Below, in pieces: positions 42,805 to 51,044 of a stretch of 64,000 nucleotides of DNA (positions within the stretch are counted from its first letter, which is position 1; each line of letters starts with the position of its first letter). The DNA comes from UBA7662 sp943369355 (GTDB lineage: Bacteria > Bacteroidota > Bacteroidia > UBA7662). The stretch spans positions 398,154-462,153 of the forward strand of contig CALRMX020000002.1 in NCBI GenBank assembly GCA_943369355.1, given 5' to 3'. The position numbers were made by a program, and so were the translations under genes. The notes beneath the pieces were generated by a model that did no database searches, was not told the origin of the DNA, and worked only from the letters and a program-made list of their open reading frames with translations.

Positions 42805-44826
42805 TTACCACAAGATTACGCGATCGTTTTCTTCGGCTACCATGCCACGGCCGGGGCTGCAACCCCAAGCATTCCAGAATTCTGGCATATTGCGAAGAGG
42901 GCCTAATACGCGCTCTTTTCCAGGTGAATGGCTGTCGGTAAGTATGCGTCGACGGAGTTCTTTGTCGGTGATGTTCTGACTCCAAACATGTGCCCAACCC
43001 AAGAAGAAGCGTTGCTGCCAGTTAAAGCCATCGATGGGTTCAGGCGTTCCCGTTTTCTTTAAGTGTGCTTCGAGGGCGTAATAGGCCATGGTTAATCCGG
43101 CTAAGTCGGCAATGTTTTCGCCTAAGGTAAGCGCGCCATTCACAAACACACTATCGAGCACTTGGAAGCCATTGTATTGCTCAACCAATTTTTGGGTACG
43201 TTCGTCAAAGCGGGCGCGGTCCTCTTCGGTCCACCAGTTTTTCAGATTCCCCTGGGCATCGAATTTTGAGCCTTTGTCGTCGAATCCGTGCGAGAATTCA
43301 TGACCGATTACTGCCCCAATACCACCGTAATTCACGGCATCATCGGCTTTGGGGTCGAAAAATGGTGGCTGAAGGATGCCAGCTGGGAATACAATTTCGT
43401 TACGTGAAGGCGAGTAATAGGCATTTACGGTTTGAGGAGTCATGCCCCATTCAGTAGGATCAACAGGTTTTTCTATCTTTTCGAGCATGAAGGCCAAACT
43501 CTTCTGCCCAACATTCATGGCGTTTTGATATAGACTAGAGCGGTTAACGACCACTTTGCTATAATCTTTCCATTTTTCGGGATAGCCAATTTTGTAGGTG
43601 AAGGCCTGCAATTTGATCATCGCCTGCTTTTTAGTAGCATCGCTCATCCAAGGAAGCGTTTCTATACGCATGGCAAAGGCAGTGCGCAGGTTTTCAACCA
43701 TTAGGCTAACTCGTTCTTTCGACTGCGGACTAAAATGACGTTTCACGAAAATTTGACCCAAGGTTTCCCCTAAGTAGCCGTTGGTTAGATCAACTGCACG
43801 CTCCCAACGTGGTTTCATTACCTTGGTGCCACTTAAAACAGTACGGTAAAAGCGGAAACTTTCGGTTTCGATGGCCGCATTCAAAAGAGAAGAAGCCCCA
43901 TTGATGGCTTGCCAGCGATAATACGTTTGCAGGTCGGCGATAGATGTTTTGCTCAAGAGTTCAGCCATCTTCTTCAAATAGTCGGGCTGGGTGAGAATGA
44001 TGGAGTTGAAACTGGTAGAGGTAATGCCAGCGAAATAGGTTTTCCAGTCGTATGCCTGCAGTGCTTTGTCGCTGTAAAATGCATCGATACTGTATTTGTT
44101 GTAGGTTTTATCAGGGTCGCGACGTTCAACACGACTCATGCTAAAACGGGCCAATTCGGTTTCGAATGTCAATATTCGCTTCCCTGCCCCTGCATCTTTT
44201 ACGCCAGCCAGTTGAAACATGGCGTCGATGTGTTTCACATATTCTTGCCTGATTTTTTCCGATTCTGCGTCGGTTTTCAGGTAGTAGTCGCGGTCGGGTA
44301 GTCCCAAGCCGCCTTGGCCCAAGTGAACCCGATTGATGCTGCTTTCTTTGGCATCGAGGGTAACGTAAAAGGAGAATAGGCCACCTACGCCCATCTTCCG
44401 TAAATCGGCACTGAGTTTGGCTAACTGCTTTTGATTTTGAAGGCCGTTGATTTTGGCCAATACAGCCTGAAGTGGTTTTGCACCTAATTTCTCGAGTGTA
44501 TTCGTATCCATTGCGGCGGCATAGAAGTCACCAACCAGTTGCTCTGGACTTCCTTTAGCTGATTTGAGTTTCGAAACTTCCTCAAGGATTACTCTAATCT
44601 TTTCGTCGTTTTGTTTGGCAAGTATGTTGAAACTGCCCCAACGACTTTCGGTAGAAGGAATGGGGTTTTTCTCCATCCATCCACCAGCCGCAAACTGATA
44701 GAAGTTATCACAGGGATCCACTGTTCGGTCAAGGTTCGAAAGCGGGAAGCCTTTCCCATCTTGTGCAGTGGCTTGGATGGACATGCCCACTGCTAATAGT
44801 GAAGCGATTAATGTTGATTTGCGCAT
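42805..44826 (-). CDS. M13 family zinc endopeptidase (neprilysin/PepO type)
   Basis: A 673-residue protein with a signal peptide (KSTLIASLLAVGMSIQATAQ), so it acts outside the inner membrane. The zinc motif HEFSH sits in GAVIGHEFSHGFDDKG, the third ligand in TLGENIADLAGLTMAYYA, and substrate binding in VNAYYSPSRNEIVFPAGILQPPFF. The C-terminus ends in RVILW, with the final tryptophan typical of M13 peptidases. It cleaves oligopeptides. It lies 21 bases after the lysyl oxidase-domain gene, so the two may be co-transcribed. Confidence 0.95.
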   Translation of the reverse strand: MRKSTLIASLLAVGMSIQATAQDGKGFPLSNLDRTVDPCDNFYQFAAGGWMEKNPIPSTESRWGSFNILAKQNDEKIRVILEEVSKLKSAKGSPEQLVGDFYAAAMDTNTLEKLGAKPLQAVLAKINGLQNQKQLAKLSADLRKMGVGGLFSFYVTLDAKESSINRVHLGQGGLGLPDRDYYLKTDAESEKIRQEYVKHIDAMFQLAGVKDAGAGKRILTFETELARFSMSRVERRDPDKTYNKYSIDAFYSDKALQAYDWKTYFAGITSTSFNSIILTQPDYLKKMAELLSKTSIADLQTYYRWQAINGASSLLNAAIETESFRFYRTVLSGTKVMKPRWERAVDLTNGYLGETLGQIFVKRHFSPQSKERVSLMVENLRTAFAMRIETLPWMSDATKKQAMIKLQAFTYKIGYPEKWKDYSKVVVNRSSLYQNAMNVGQKSLAFMLEKIEKPVDPTEWGMTPQTVNAYYSPSRNEIVFPAGILQPPFFDPKADDAVNYGGIGAVIGHEFSHGFDDKGSKFDAQGNLKNWWTEEDRARFDERTQKLVEQYNGFQVLDSVFVNGALTLGENIADLAGLTMAYYALEAHLKKTGTPEPIDGFNWQQRFFLGWAHVWSQNITDKELRRRILTDSHSPGKERVLGPLRNMPEFWNAWGCSPGRGMVAEENDRVILW

Positions 44827-44847
44827 ATTGCTTGTTTCAAAAGAGAA

Positions 44848-47199
44848 TTAAGGTTGTATCACAAAAGCTTTGCTGTTTCTTTTGCCTTCGTAGTCAAGCA
44901 CCAAACGATACAGGCCTGCCGACAGTCCGCTAAAATCCAAGTCGACCAATCCGGTGCTTAAATCGGCCTGTGTTGCTGCTAGCGACTGGCCTAAGACGTT
45001 GACGATAAAAATAGTCGCATTTCCGGCTAAATTCCCTGTTTTTAGGGTCATTTTCCCTTGACTCGGATTTGGATAAAGTAAAAAGTCAGGACCCACTTCT
45101 ATGCGATGCACTGAATTGGCTACGAATGGAACGGAATGGCGTGTAGTATCGGCAGAGGCAATAACTGCTTCATATGCCCCATTGACCAGTTCGCGTACTT
45201 CATCGATAAATACGATGGTATCGCGCGTAAAGCTGTATTGCAAACGCAAAAGCGGTCGGATCACCGAAGAACGAAGAATGGGTTTGGTAGGATCTGCTAG
45301 CATGCCTACTACACGACCGTTGGTATGTATGTACAGGTTCAATGGACTTTCGGTAGGGGTTAAGAGGCTAAAACCACTACTCAAAGCCAATGCGGGAACA
45401 CTAAATTCAAAGGAGTGAATTGACCCCGTTGAATTACTAAGCCCGATATCGATGGTTCGATTCACAGGATCGACAGCCATGATGGATAAACTGGCAGATT
45501 GTTGATTGTTCTTTAATCCACGCGGAAAATCACAAGACGCAAGAGTTCCATTCAGTACCAAACAATTCGATAGTAAGGCAGCATCCCATACGGTTATCAC
45601 CGAGTCGCCACTTAAGTCAAGGCAATTGCGGAATTGAATGGTATCAAGAGCTAGCGATTGCATATAACGATTTAAGTCGCTACTGTTGCGGATGCTGTCG
45701 CGGTTAAAATCACCATAACGTGCTGTTCCGGCGCAATTGCCATCACAATCGGGCATTGCATTGCCGTACGGTGTACCGCGGCAATCTACGTATGGTGCGC
45801 AGTTCGGTAGTTTGGTGAAGCGTTTTTTGCCCTGTGCGTTCGTCCATATATCCAGACATACTTGTGCCCAGTTATTGGTATACGTGAGTTCGTGTCGGCC
45901 CAAAGCATCGGGACTCTGATCCCAATTCACCTTCATGGCTAGTATATACTGTCCGTCGGGCACATTGGTGATATCTATCCACTGACAATCGAGTCCTGAG
46001 CTGTATATATCGCCACAACCCGCTGTAATGCCCATGTTGCTGCAACCATACTTAGCGGGAATACCGGTAGGGCACGCCAGATCCATCACACAAAAACCGT
46101 TTTTGAAGCCTACTGGGATGCTCGTTCCATTTTGCTTATACAATACGTATTGCGCATAACCTTCGTAGTGCGTATGACCATGGCAATTTTGGGTATTGAA
46201 TTGGCTGGGATGCGTTTGTGGGCTGCCAATGAAGTAGTCGGTTTGGCCGATGTTTCGAATATCAGTCGTAAATCGAACAATCGTGCGCATGCCGTATCCT
46301 GTTAGGCATTGCTCCTGCACCATACAATTTTGGGCGTTAATGCTGTCGAGCCGCAACGAATTTTCGAAGGCTGCTTGAGCAATGGTAAGGTCGGGGCCTG
46401 GCGGACAAAGCGGGCTAGGGAAATAGTAACAAGGGCCTCCTGGCTGTGCCAAGGGGTTGTAATTGCAGGCGAGGCTATCGGTACAGCCGATGAGCACGCC
46501 TAAATATTGTATTCTGAAGTTAATGGGGCTAGTGCAATTTGAGGCTCCTCCTACTCGGATGTAGTAGGTAGTAGAGGTGTCGAGTATAGCGTCGATACGA
46601 GAGAGTTGGCCACAACCAGGAAAATCGTCGTTGTAGAAAATGGTGCCGATGTTGCTGGTAGATAATACGGGGCCATTACAATTGTCGTAAACCCAGAGGG
46701 TGGTGTTACAGCTGTTTGGCAAGCCGCAGGTATAAAAGGCATAAGCACCAACTTGGCGCGGCTTGAATTTGTACCAGCTGTTTCGTGCAGGTGCTGTATA
46801 CTGCAAGGTATCAGCAACCAGGGCAGAGTCGCAGCTTTGACCGGGAGCACAGTTGAAGCTGTGTACCGATTGAAAGGTGAATTGTCCACCTGTGGCTACA
46901 ATTACCCCATCTACAAATACCGTAAATGAGCCATTTCCATACGTGCAGCACATGCCATCGCCATAACTGTCGTTCATGGTAAAGGTCATGCAGGTATTGG
47001 CAGGAACGCAGATAGTATCGCTTACTGCTCCACCGTTACCTAAAAGGGTGCCGTTACCGGCTTGTAATGTCCAGGATGATTCTTGCGGATATTGGTCGGG
47101 CACGATGTGAACGATTACCGTTTTCATCCCAGTACCGCAAGGCTGTGCGTAAGACCAAAAAGGCAAAATCAAAAAGAAAAAGAGCTGTTTCAGCTTCAT
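44848..47199 (-). CDS. Secreted lysyl oxidase-domain protein with T9SS sorting domain
   Basis: A 783-residue multidomain exported protein with a signal peptide ending SYAQ. Residues about 25-115 are a disulfide-type domain with SYGDGMCCTYGNGSF; about 120-230 is PPC-like. Residues about 265-460 are a lysyl oxidase domain with H340-G-H342-T-H344 (NCHGHTHYEGY) for copper, K366 (VGFKNGFC) and Y399 (CGDIYSSGLDCQWIDIT) matching the lysine and tyrosine that form the LTQ cofactor, and ELTYTNN. Two dockerin-like calcium loops follow (DFNRDSIRNSSDLNRYM, DLSGDSVITVWDAALL) and a T9SS domain (DFLLYPNPSQGKMTL). It probably oxidises amines or crosslinks surface proteins. Confidence 0.85.
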   Translation of the reverse strand: MKLKQLFFFLILPFWSYAQPCGTGMKTVIVHIVPDQYPQESSWTLQAGNGTLLGNGGAVSDTICVPANTCMTFTMNDSYGDGMCCTYGNGSFTVFVDGVIVATGGQFTFQSVHSFNCAPGQSCDSALVADTLQYTAPARNSWYKFKPRQVGAYAFYTCGLPNSCNTTLWVYDNCNGPVLSTSNIGTIFYNDDFPGCGQLSRIDAILDTSTTYYIRVGGASNCTSPINFRIQYLGVLIGCTDSLACNYNPLAQPGGPCYYFPSPLCPPGPDLTIAQAAFENSLRLDSINAQNCMVQEQCLTGYGMRTIVRFTTDIRNIGQTDYFIGSPQTHPSQFNTQNCHGHTHYEGYAQYVLYKQNGTSIPVGFKNGFCVMDLACPTGIPAKYGCSNMGITAGCGDIYSSGLDCQWIDITNVPDGQYILAMKVNWDQSPDALGRHELTYTNNWAQVCLDIWTNAQGKKRFTKLPNCAPYVDCRGTPYGNAMPDCDGNCAGTARYGDFNRDSIRNSSDLNRYMQSLALDTIQFRNCLDLSGDSVITVWDAALLSNCLVLNGTLASCDFPRGLKNNQQSASLSIMAVDPVNRTIDIGLSNSTGSIHSFEFSVPALALSSGFSLLTPTESPLNLYIHTNGRVVGMLADPTKPILRSSVIRPLLRLQYSFTRDTIVFIDEVRELVNGAYEAVIASADTTRHSVPFVANSVHRIEVGPDFLLYPNPSQGKMTLKTGNLAGNATIFIVNVLGQSLAATQADLSTGLVDLDFSGLSAGLYRLVLDYEGKRNSKAFVIQP

Positions 47200-47336
47200 G
47201 ATTTAAGTTTGGGAATTGGAAGTTCGTCTTTTTTTTTGAAAAAACACTAAGCTACTTGGCTTCTACGATCCTGTAAATCTTGAATCTTTGGTGTGTAACC
47301 CACTGATTTTTTAGCAAATTCGAAAAAATTTCGACC

Positions 47337-48614
47337 ATGCGGTTACTTCTACTTGCTTTAGCCTTGCTGTTATCCCAACTTGTACAAGCACAGAGCTACT
47401 CTCAAACGTACACTGCTGGTACAATTGGTGGACCCAGCAACTACACTACTCCTACGCCAACCAGCTGCCCAGGCATCATGACTTTCTCGAATATACCCGT
47501 AGGGGCTGTGATTGATTCGGTTCAGGTAAGCTACCAGATGTTTACCTCTTTGGCAGGGTTTGGAAATGCGTCCTTACAGCGTTCGTATTTACGTTGCCCA
47601 ACCACCCAAGTGGATGAAAGCCAGCTTACGTCGCCGAGTGGAACAGGAGTTGGGACTACCAATACATATACCAGAACGGTAACTATTGCAAACGGTATTT
47701 TGAACGGAAATTTGGTGCTGGAGCTTCACGCAGGGAACGCCGATCCTTTAAGTTTTTCGAGCTGTACGGGTTCAGCCAATGTGGTGGTGAACAACAGTTG
47801 GGTGGTTACGGTGTTTACCAGTCAAGGAAGTTGCCTACAGCCTACGTTACCGAGCATTACGTACGACACGGGCGATACAGTACGCTTGGGTTGGACGAGT
47901 CCGGGTCTAGCCAATCGCTGGCAGTTGGAATATGGCGATACCAATGCTTCTGCCGTGTTAACGCGCGTTTTGGTGCCACAAACGCAAGCAACCATTTCGG
48001 GTTTTCAGCAACTGAGCTGGTACAAAGCGCGCGTGAGGGGGATTTGTGGTGCTGGCGACACCTCGCGATGGACGCCTTTTTTGGTTTTTCAGACCGATAC
48101 GTTTAGCTGTGCTTCACCCGATTCGGGATGGGGTGGTACGCTGGCTGGTGGGGTTTTTTTAGGTTGGCGGGGTCAGCTGCACGCACAACGCTATGACATC
48201 AGCTACGGACCTCCGGGATTTACCTTAGGTAATGGAACCAACTTTGCGAATATCATCAACGATACTTTTGTCATTACGCCACCGCCATTGGGCGGGGCAC
48301 TTGATTTTTATGTGCGACAGTTTTGCGGACTTAGTTACAGCCCTTGGGCCGGTCCATTTCGGGTGAGCTGGAGTACTACATCGGTGGAAGAAATCGGGAA
48401 AAGTGGGTTGAAAATTTATCCGAATCCCGTTCAGGATGAGCTATGGTTGGCTTCGTCCATTGCTGTGCAGTGGGAAATCTTTAGCATTACAGGGCAGTTG
48501 ATTCAAGCCGGGACAGCATCAAGCGGATTGTCGCGGGTTGATGTACAAAAACTACTAGCCGGTTTATATGTTCTGCGAACAGAAAACGGACATTATCGAT
48601 TTGTAAAGCACTAA
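47337..48614 (+). CDS. Secreted fibronectin type III protein with T9SS sorting domain
   Basis: A 425-residue exported protein with a signal peptide (RLLLLALALLLSQLVQAQ). Residues about 20-155 form an unassigned beta-rich domain, then one or two FnIII-like domains (about 165-255, SWYKARVRGICGAGDTSRW; about 265-345, ALDFYVRQFCG). A C-terminal T9SS type A sorting domain follows (SGLKIYPNPVQDELWLASS, VLRTENGHYRFVKH). No enzymatic motif was recognised. It is divergent from the lysyl oxidase gene, whose start is 137 bases away. Confidence 0.82.
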   Translation: MRLLLLALALLLSQLVQAQSYSQTYTAGTIGGPSNYTTPTPTSCPGIMTFSNIPVGAVIDSVQVSYQMFTSLAGFGNASLQRSYLRCPTTQVDESQLTSPSGTGVGTTNTYTRTVTIANGILNGNLVLELHAGNADPLSFSSCTGSANVVVNNSWVVTVFTSQGSCLQPTLPSITYDTGDTVRLGWTSPGLANRWQLEYGDTNASAVLTRVLVPQTQATISGFQQLSWYKARVRGICGAGDTSRWTPFLVFQTDTFSCASPDSGWGGTLAGGVFLGWRGQLHAQRYDISYGPPGFTLGNGTNFANIINDTFVITPPPLGGALDFYVRQFCGLSYSPWAGPFRVSWSTTSVEEIGKSGLKIYPNPVQDELWLASSIAVQWEIFSITGQLIQAGTASSGLSRVDVQKLLAGLYVLRTENGHYRFVKH

Positions 48615-48615
48615 A

Positions 48616-48650
48616 GGAAAAGCCACGATTACCGTGGCTTTTCTTTTTTA
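48616..48650. terminator. Bidirectional terminator between the FnIII gene and the DUF2490 gene
   Basis: AAAAGCCACG (48618-48627) pairs with CGTGGCTTTT (48633-48642) around a short loop, followed by CTTTTTT on the plus strand. On the minus strand it is followed by CCTTT, a weaker tail; the stop of the DUF2490 gene overlaps its edge. Confidence 0.8.
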
Positions 48651-49406
48651 AGGTTTTTGAAAATTCAGGTTATAGGTGAGGCTCAGTTGAAGGGTATTGT
48701 TCAACTCTTCTTGCCAAGCGTTGCTCTTAACAATGAGCTGTTGCATATACCCCAACTGTACGTTGCCATTCGGGCTAAATTGATACCCCATAGCTGCATA
48801 AAGTCGGTTTTGATCAAAACGATTCAGTTTCAAATTACGACCGTAATTCACGAAAAACTCATTATATACACTTACAAATAGGGTGTTTTTTTCAAATACC
48901 GCCTTATTTAGGGGCAGGTCAACTAAAAATCGATATCGGAACCGATCGCTGTAGTTTCTGCCGGTGTATGCCAAACTACCATCTGGTAGGCGATCGTAAT
49001 GTTCAACCCAACGTTGCTCAAAACGCAGCCGGTGGTTGAAGCGAACGCGGCCGCTGTTTTGTCGGAGCACGGCTTGTTGCCAGAGTCGGTTTTCGTGCAA
49101 AGTGGTAATGATTGGCTGCTCGCCATACGGAAAGGTCACAATCCAGCCATAACCGGCAGTTAGTGTGAAATGTGGGTCGATGTGGTAATCGATCCCTACG
49201 CGTAAGAGCGATTGTTGCCATTCTTCGATGAGTCCATGCCGACGGAACTGGTATTCAGTATGTAATCCCCATTGTTGGTCAATACGGTGATTCCCGAAAA
49301 GCATATACCAGCCGTGTTGTTGAACGACTTGTTGTCGGGCTTGCGACCATGAAACTACTGGAAACCCTATGACTAAGGCTATTTTAAGCCAGGATCGACA
49401 CTTCAT
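48648..49406 (-). CDS. DUF2490 family protein
   Basis: A 252-residue protein with a signal peptide (LKIALVIGFPVVSWSQA) and a DUF2490 beta-barrel-like body with regular alternating strands (HGWYMLFGNHRIDQQWGLHTEYQFRRHG, QSLLRVGIDYHIDPHFTLTAGYGW, RYRFLVDLPLN). The C-terminus LSLTYNLNFQ resembles an outer-membrane strand. Function is unknown; an outer-membrane porin role is a guess. Its start overlaps the SulP stop by four bases, making it part of the inorganic-carbon-like operon. Confidence 0.82.
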   Translation of the reverse strand: MKCRSWLKIALVIGFPVVSWSQARQQVVQQHGWYMLFGNHRIDQQWGLHTEYQFRRHGLIEEWQQSLLRVGIDYHIDPHFTLTAGYGWIVTFPYGEQPIITTLHENRLWQQAVLRQNSGRVRFNHRLRFEQRWVEHYDRLPDGSLAYTGRNYSDRFRYRFLVDLPLNKAVFEKNTLFVSVYNEFFVNYGRNLKLNRFDQNRLYAAMGYQFSPNGNVQLGYMQQLIVKSNAWQEELNNTLQLSLTYNLNFQKP

Positions 49407-51025
49407 TTTTTGAGTTTTTTTCGAACCGACAACTCGTGTTTAGATAAACTTTTATGGTTTTCTAAACCCACCAAGGCAAAGCTACCTCCATTATGCTCAT
49501 AATCGTGTTTGTAGTGGTGCAGATTCTCCATCACCGTATGGTCGATTAGGTTAGCATTGGTAAAATCGACAATTATATGTGCTTTTCTGGGAAGAGCATC
49601 GAGTGACTTTTTTAGTTTGATGTAATTGCTAAAAACGGCTGAGTGATAAACGTCTACGATGTATTCGCCAGTTTCTTCCCGTTGGTTTACCGAAAATAAG
49701 GGTTTAAACATATAGCGTATTGGTAAGCCGTTGGCGAGGTGAACTATCAGTTTGGTAAGAATACCTACAGCAATACCTACCAAAAGGTCAGTTGCAAGGG
49801 TTGTTGCCACAGTAATGACAAAAATGAGCAATTGTTCTTTCCCAATTTTATAGGTTTTGTAGAATTCTTTTGGCGAAGCCAGGCGATATCCCGTGAAAAT
49901 TAGCATTGCCGCTAATGCTGCTAACGGAATTTGATGAATCAGCATGGGGAAGAACACCACGAATACCAACAGAAGTAGTCCATGAAAGAAGTTCGACCAC
50001 CAGGTTCTTCCACCATAGTTGATGTTTGCCGAGCTGCGTACAATTTCACTAATCATGGGTAATCCACCAATCAATCCTGCTAGGGTGTTGCCTACCCCTA
50101 CACCCACCAAATCGCGGTTCATGTTTGCTTTTCGTTTCCAGGGGTCAAGACTATCAATGGCCTTGGTGCTCAGCAACGATTCGAGGCTACCTACGAGCGC
50201 AAACATGATGATGTATTTTATGCTCGTTGCAGAGAAAAGTTGGGAGAAGTCGGGAAAGGTGACTGCGGCAAGGAGGTTATCTGGGAGCGTGACAAGAAAT
50301 CGTGGCCCGATGGTGTACAGTTGATTGTCGAGAAAGAGGTATTTATGTTCGTGCTCGAGGTCGAATAAATGTCCCAAGGGTATCGCTACCAGTATGACAA
50401 CCAAGGGTGCCGGTATTTTTTTAAACCAGGGATGTTTGATTAACGGAAAGACAAATAGGATGAGTAAGCTTATCAAGCCGATGATGGCGATTTCAGGATT
50501 GAGTAGTCCAATGGATTTAGGTATTTCGGCAAGTAGTTCAAGGGTTTCTTTACCTTCAGGTTTTACACCTACGAGCGTATGCAGTTGTTTTGCGGCAATG
50601 ATGATGCCTATCGCTGCGAGCATTCCGTGTACTGCGGCCGATGGAAAGAAGTCGCTCAGGATGCCTGAGCGTAGGAGTCCGAACACTATTTGTAGTACTC
50701 CTGCAGCCACAATCGTGGCAAGCGCCAGTTGGTAGCCTGCGAAGGCATTACCATGTCCGAGTTCCTCCACCGCACCAAGCGCTATGACAATGAGCCCAGC
50801 TGCAGGTCCTTTGATGGTAAGTTGGCTTCCGCCGAAAAAGCTTACCATGAGCCCACCGATGATGGCCGTAAACAAGCCAGCTACTGGTGGGAAGCCAGAG
50901 GCCATGCTGATGCCCAAGCAAAGGGGAAGGGCGATAAGAAATACGAAAAATCCGGCGCTTAGGTCGTTTTTCCAGTTTTGTTTGAGGCCCGACAGGCCAC
51001 CTTGTGGTATGTGATTTAAGTTCAT
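49403..51025 (-). CDS. SulP family anion transporter with STAS domain
   Basis: A 540-residue protein. The transmembrane region opens with NDLSAGFFVFLIALPLCLGISMASGFPPVAGLFTAIIGG and contains the SLC26/SulP core VGVGNTLAGLIGGLPMISEIVRSSANINYGGRTWWSNFFHG (parts cited). The C-terminal STAS domain (about 435-530) reads ALPRKAHIIVDFTNANLIDHTVMENLHHY. SulP proteins move sulfate, bicarbonate or other anions. Its place 19 bases after dabB suggests bicarbonate uptake as in BicA-type members, an inference from neighbours. Confidence 0.9.
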   Translation of the reverse strand: MNLNHIPQGGLSGLKQNWKNDLSAGFFVFLIALPLCLGISMASGFPPVAGLFTAIIGGLMVSFFGGSQLTIKGPAAGLIVIALGAVEELGHGNAFAGYQLALATIVAAGVLQIVFGLLRSGILSDFFPSAAVHGMLAAIGIIIAAKQLHTLVGVKPEGKETLELLAEIPKSIGLLNPEIAIIGLISLLILFVFPLIKHPWFKKIPAPLVVILVAIPLGHLFDLEHEHKYLFLDNQLYTIGPRFLVTLPDNLLAAVTFPDFSQLFSATSIKYIIMFALVGSLESLLSTKAIDSLDPWKRKANMNRDLVGVGVGNTLAGLIGGLPMISEIVRSSANINYGGRTWWSNFFHGLLLLVFVVFFPMLIHQIPLAALAAMLIFTGYRLASPKEFYKTYKIGKEQLLIFVITVATTLATDLLVGIAVGILTKLIVHLANGLPIRYMFKPLFSVNQREETGEYIVDVYHSAVFSNYIKLKKSLDALPRKAHIIVDFTNANLIDHTVMENLHHYKHDYEHNGGSFALVGLENHKSLSKHELSVRKKLKK

Positions 51026-51044
51026 TTTTTAATTTTTTGAGGGT

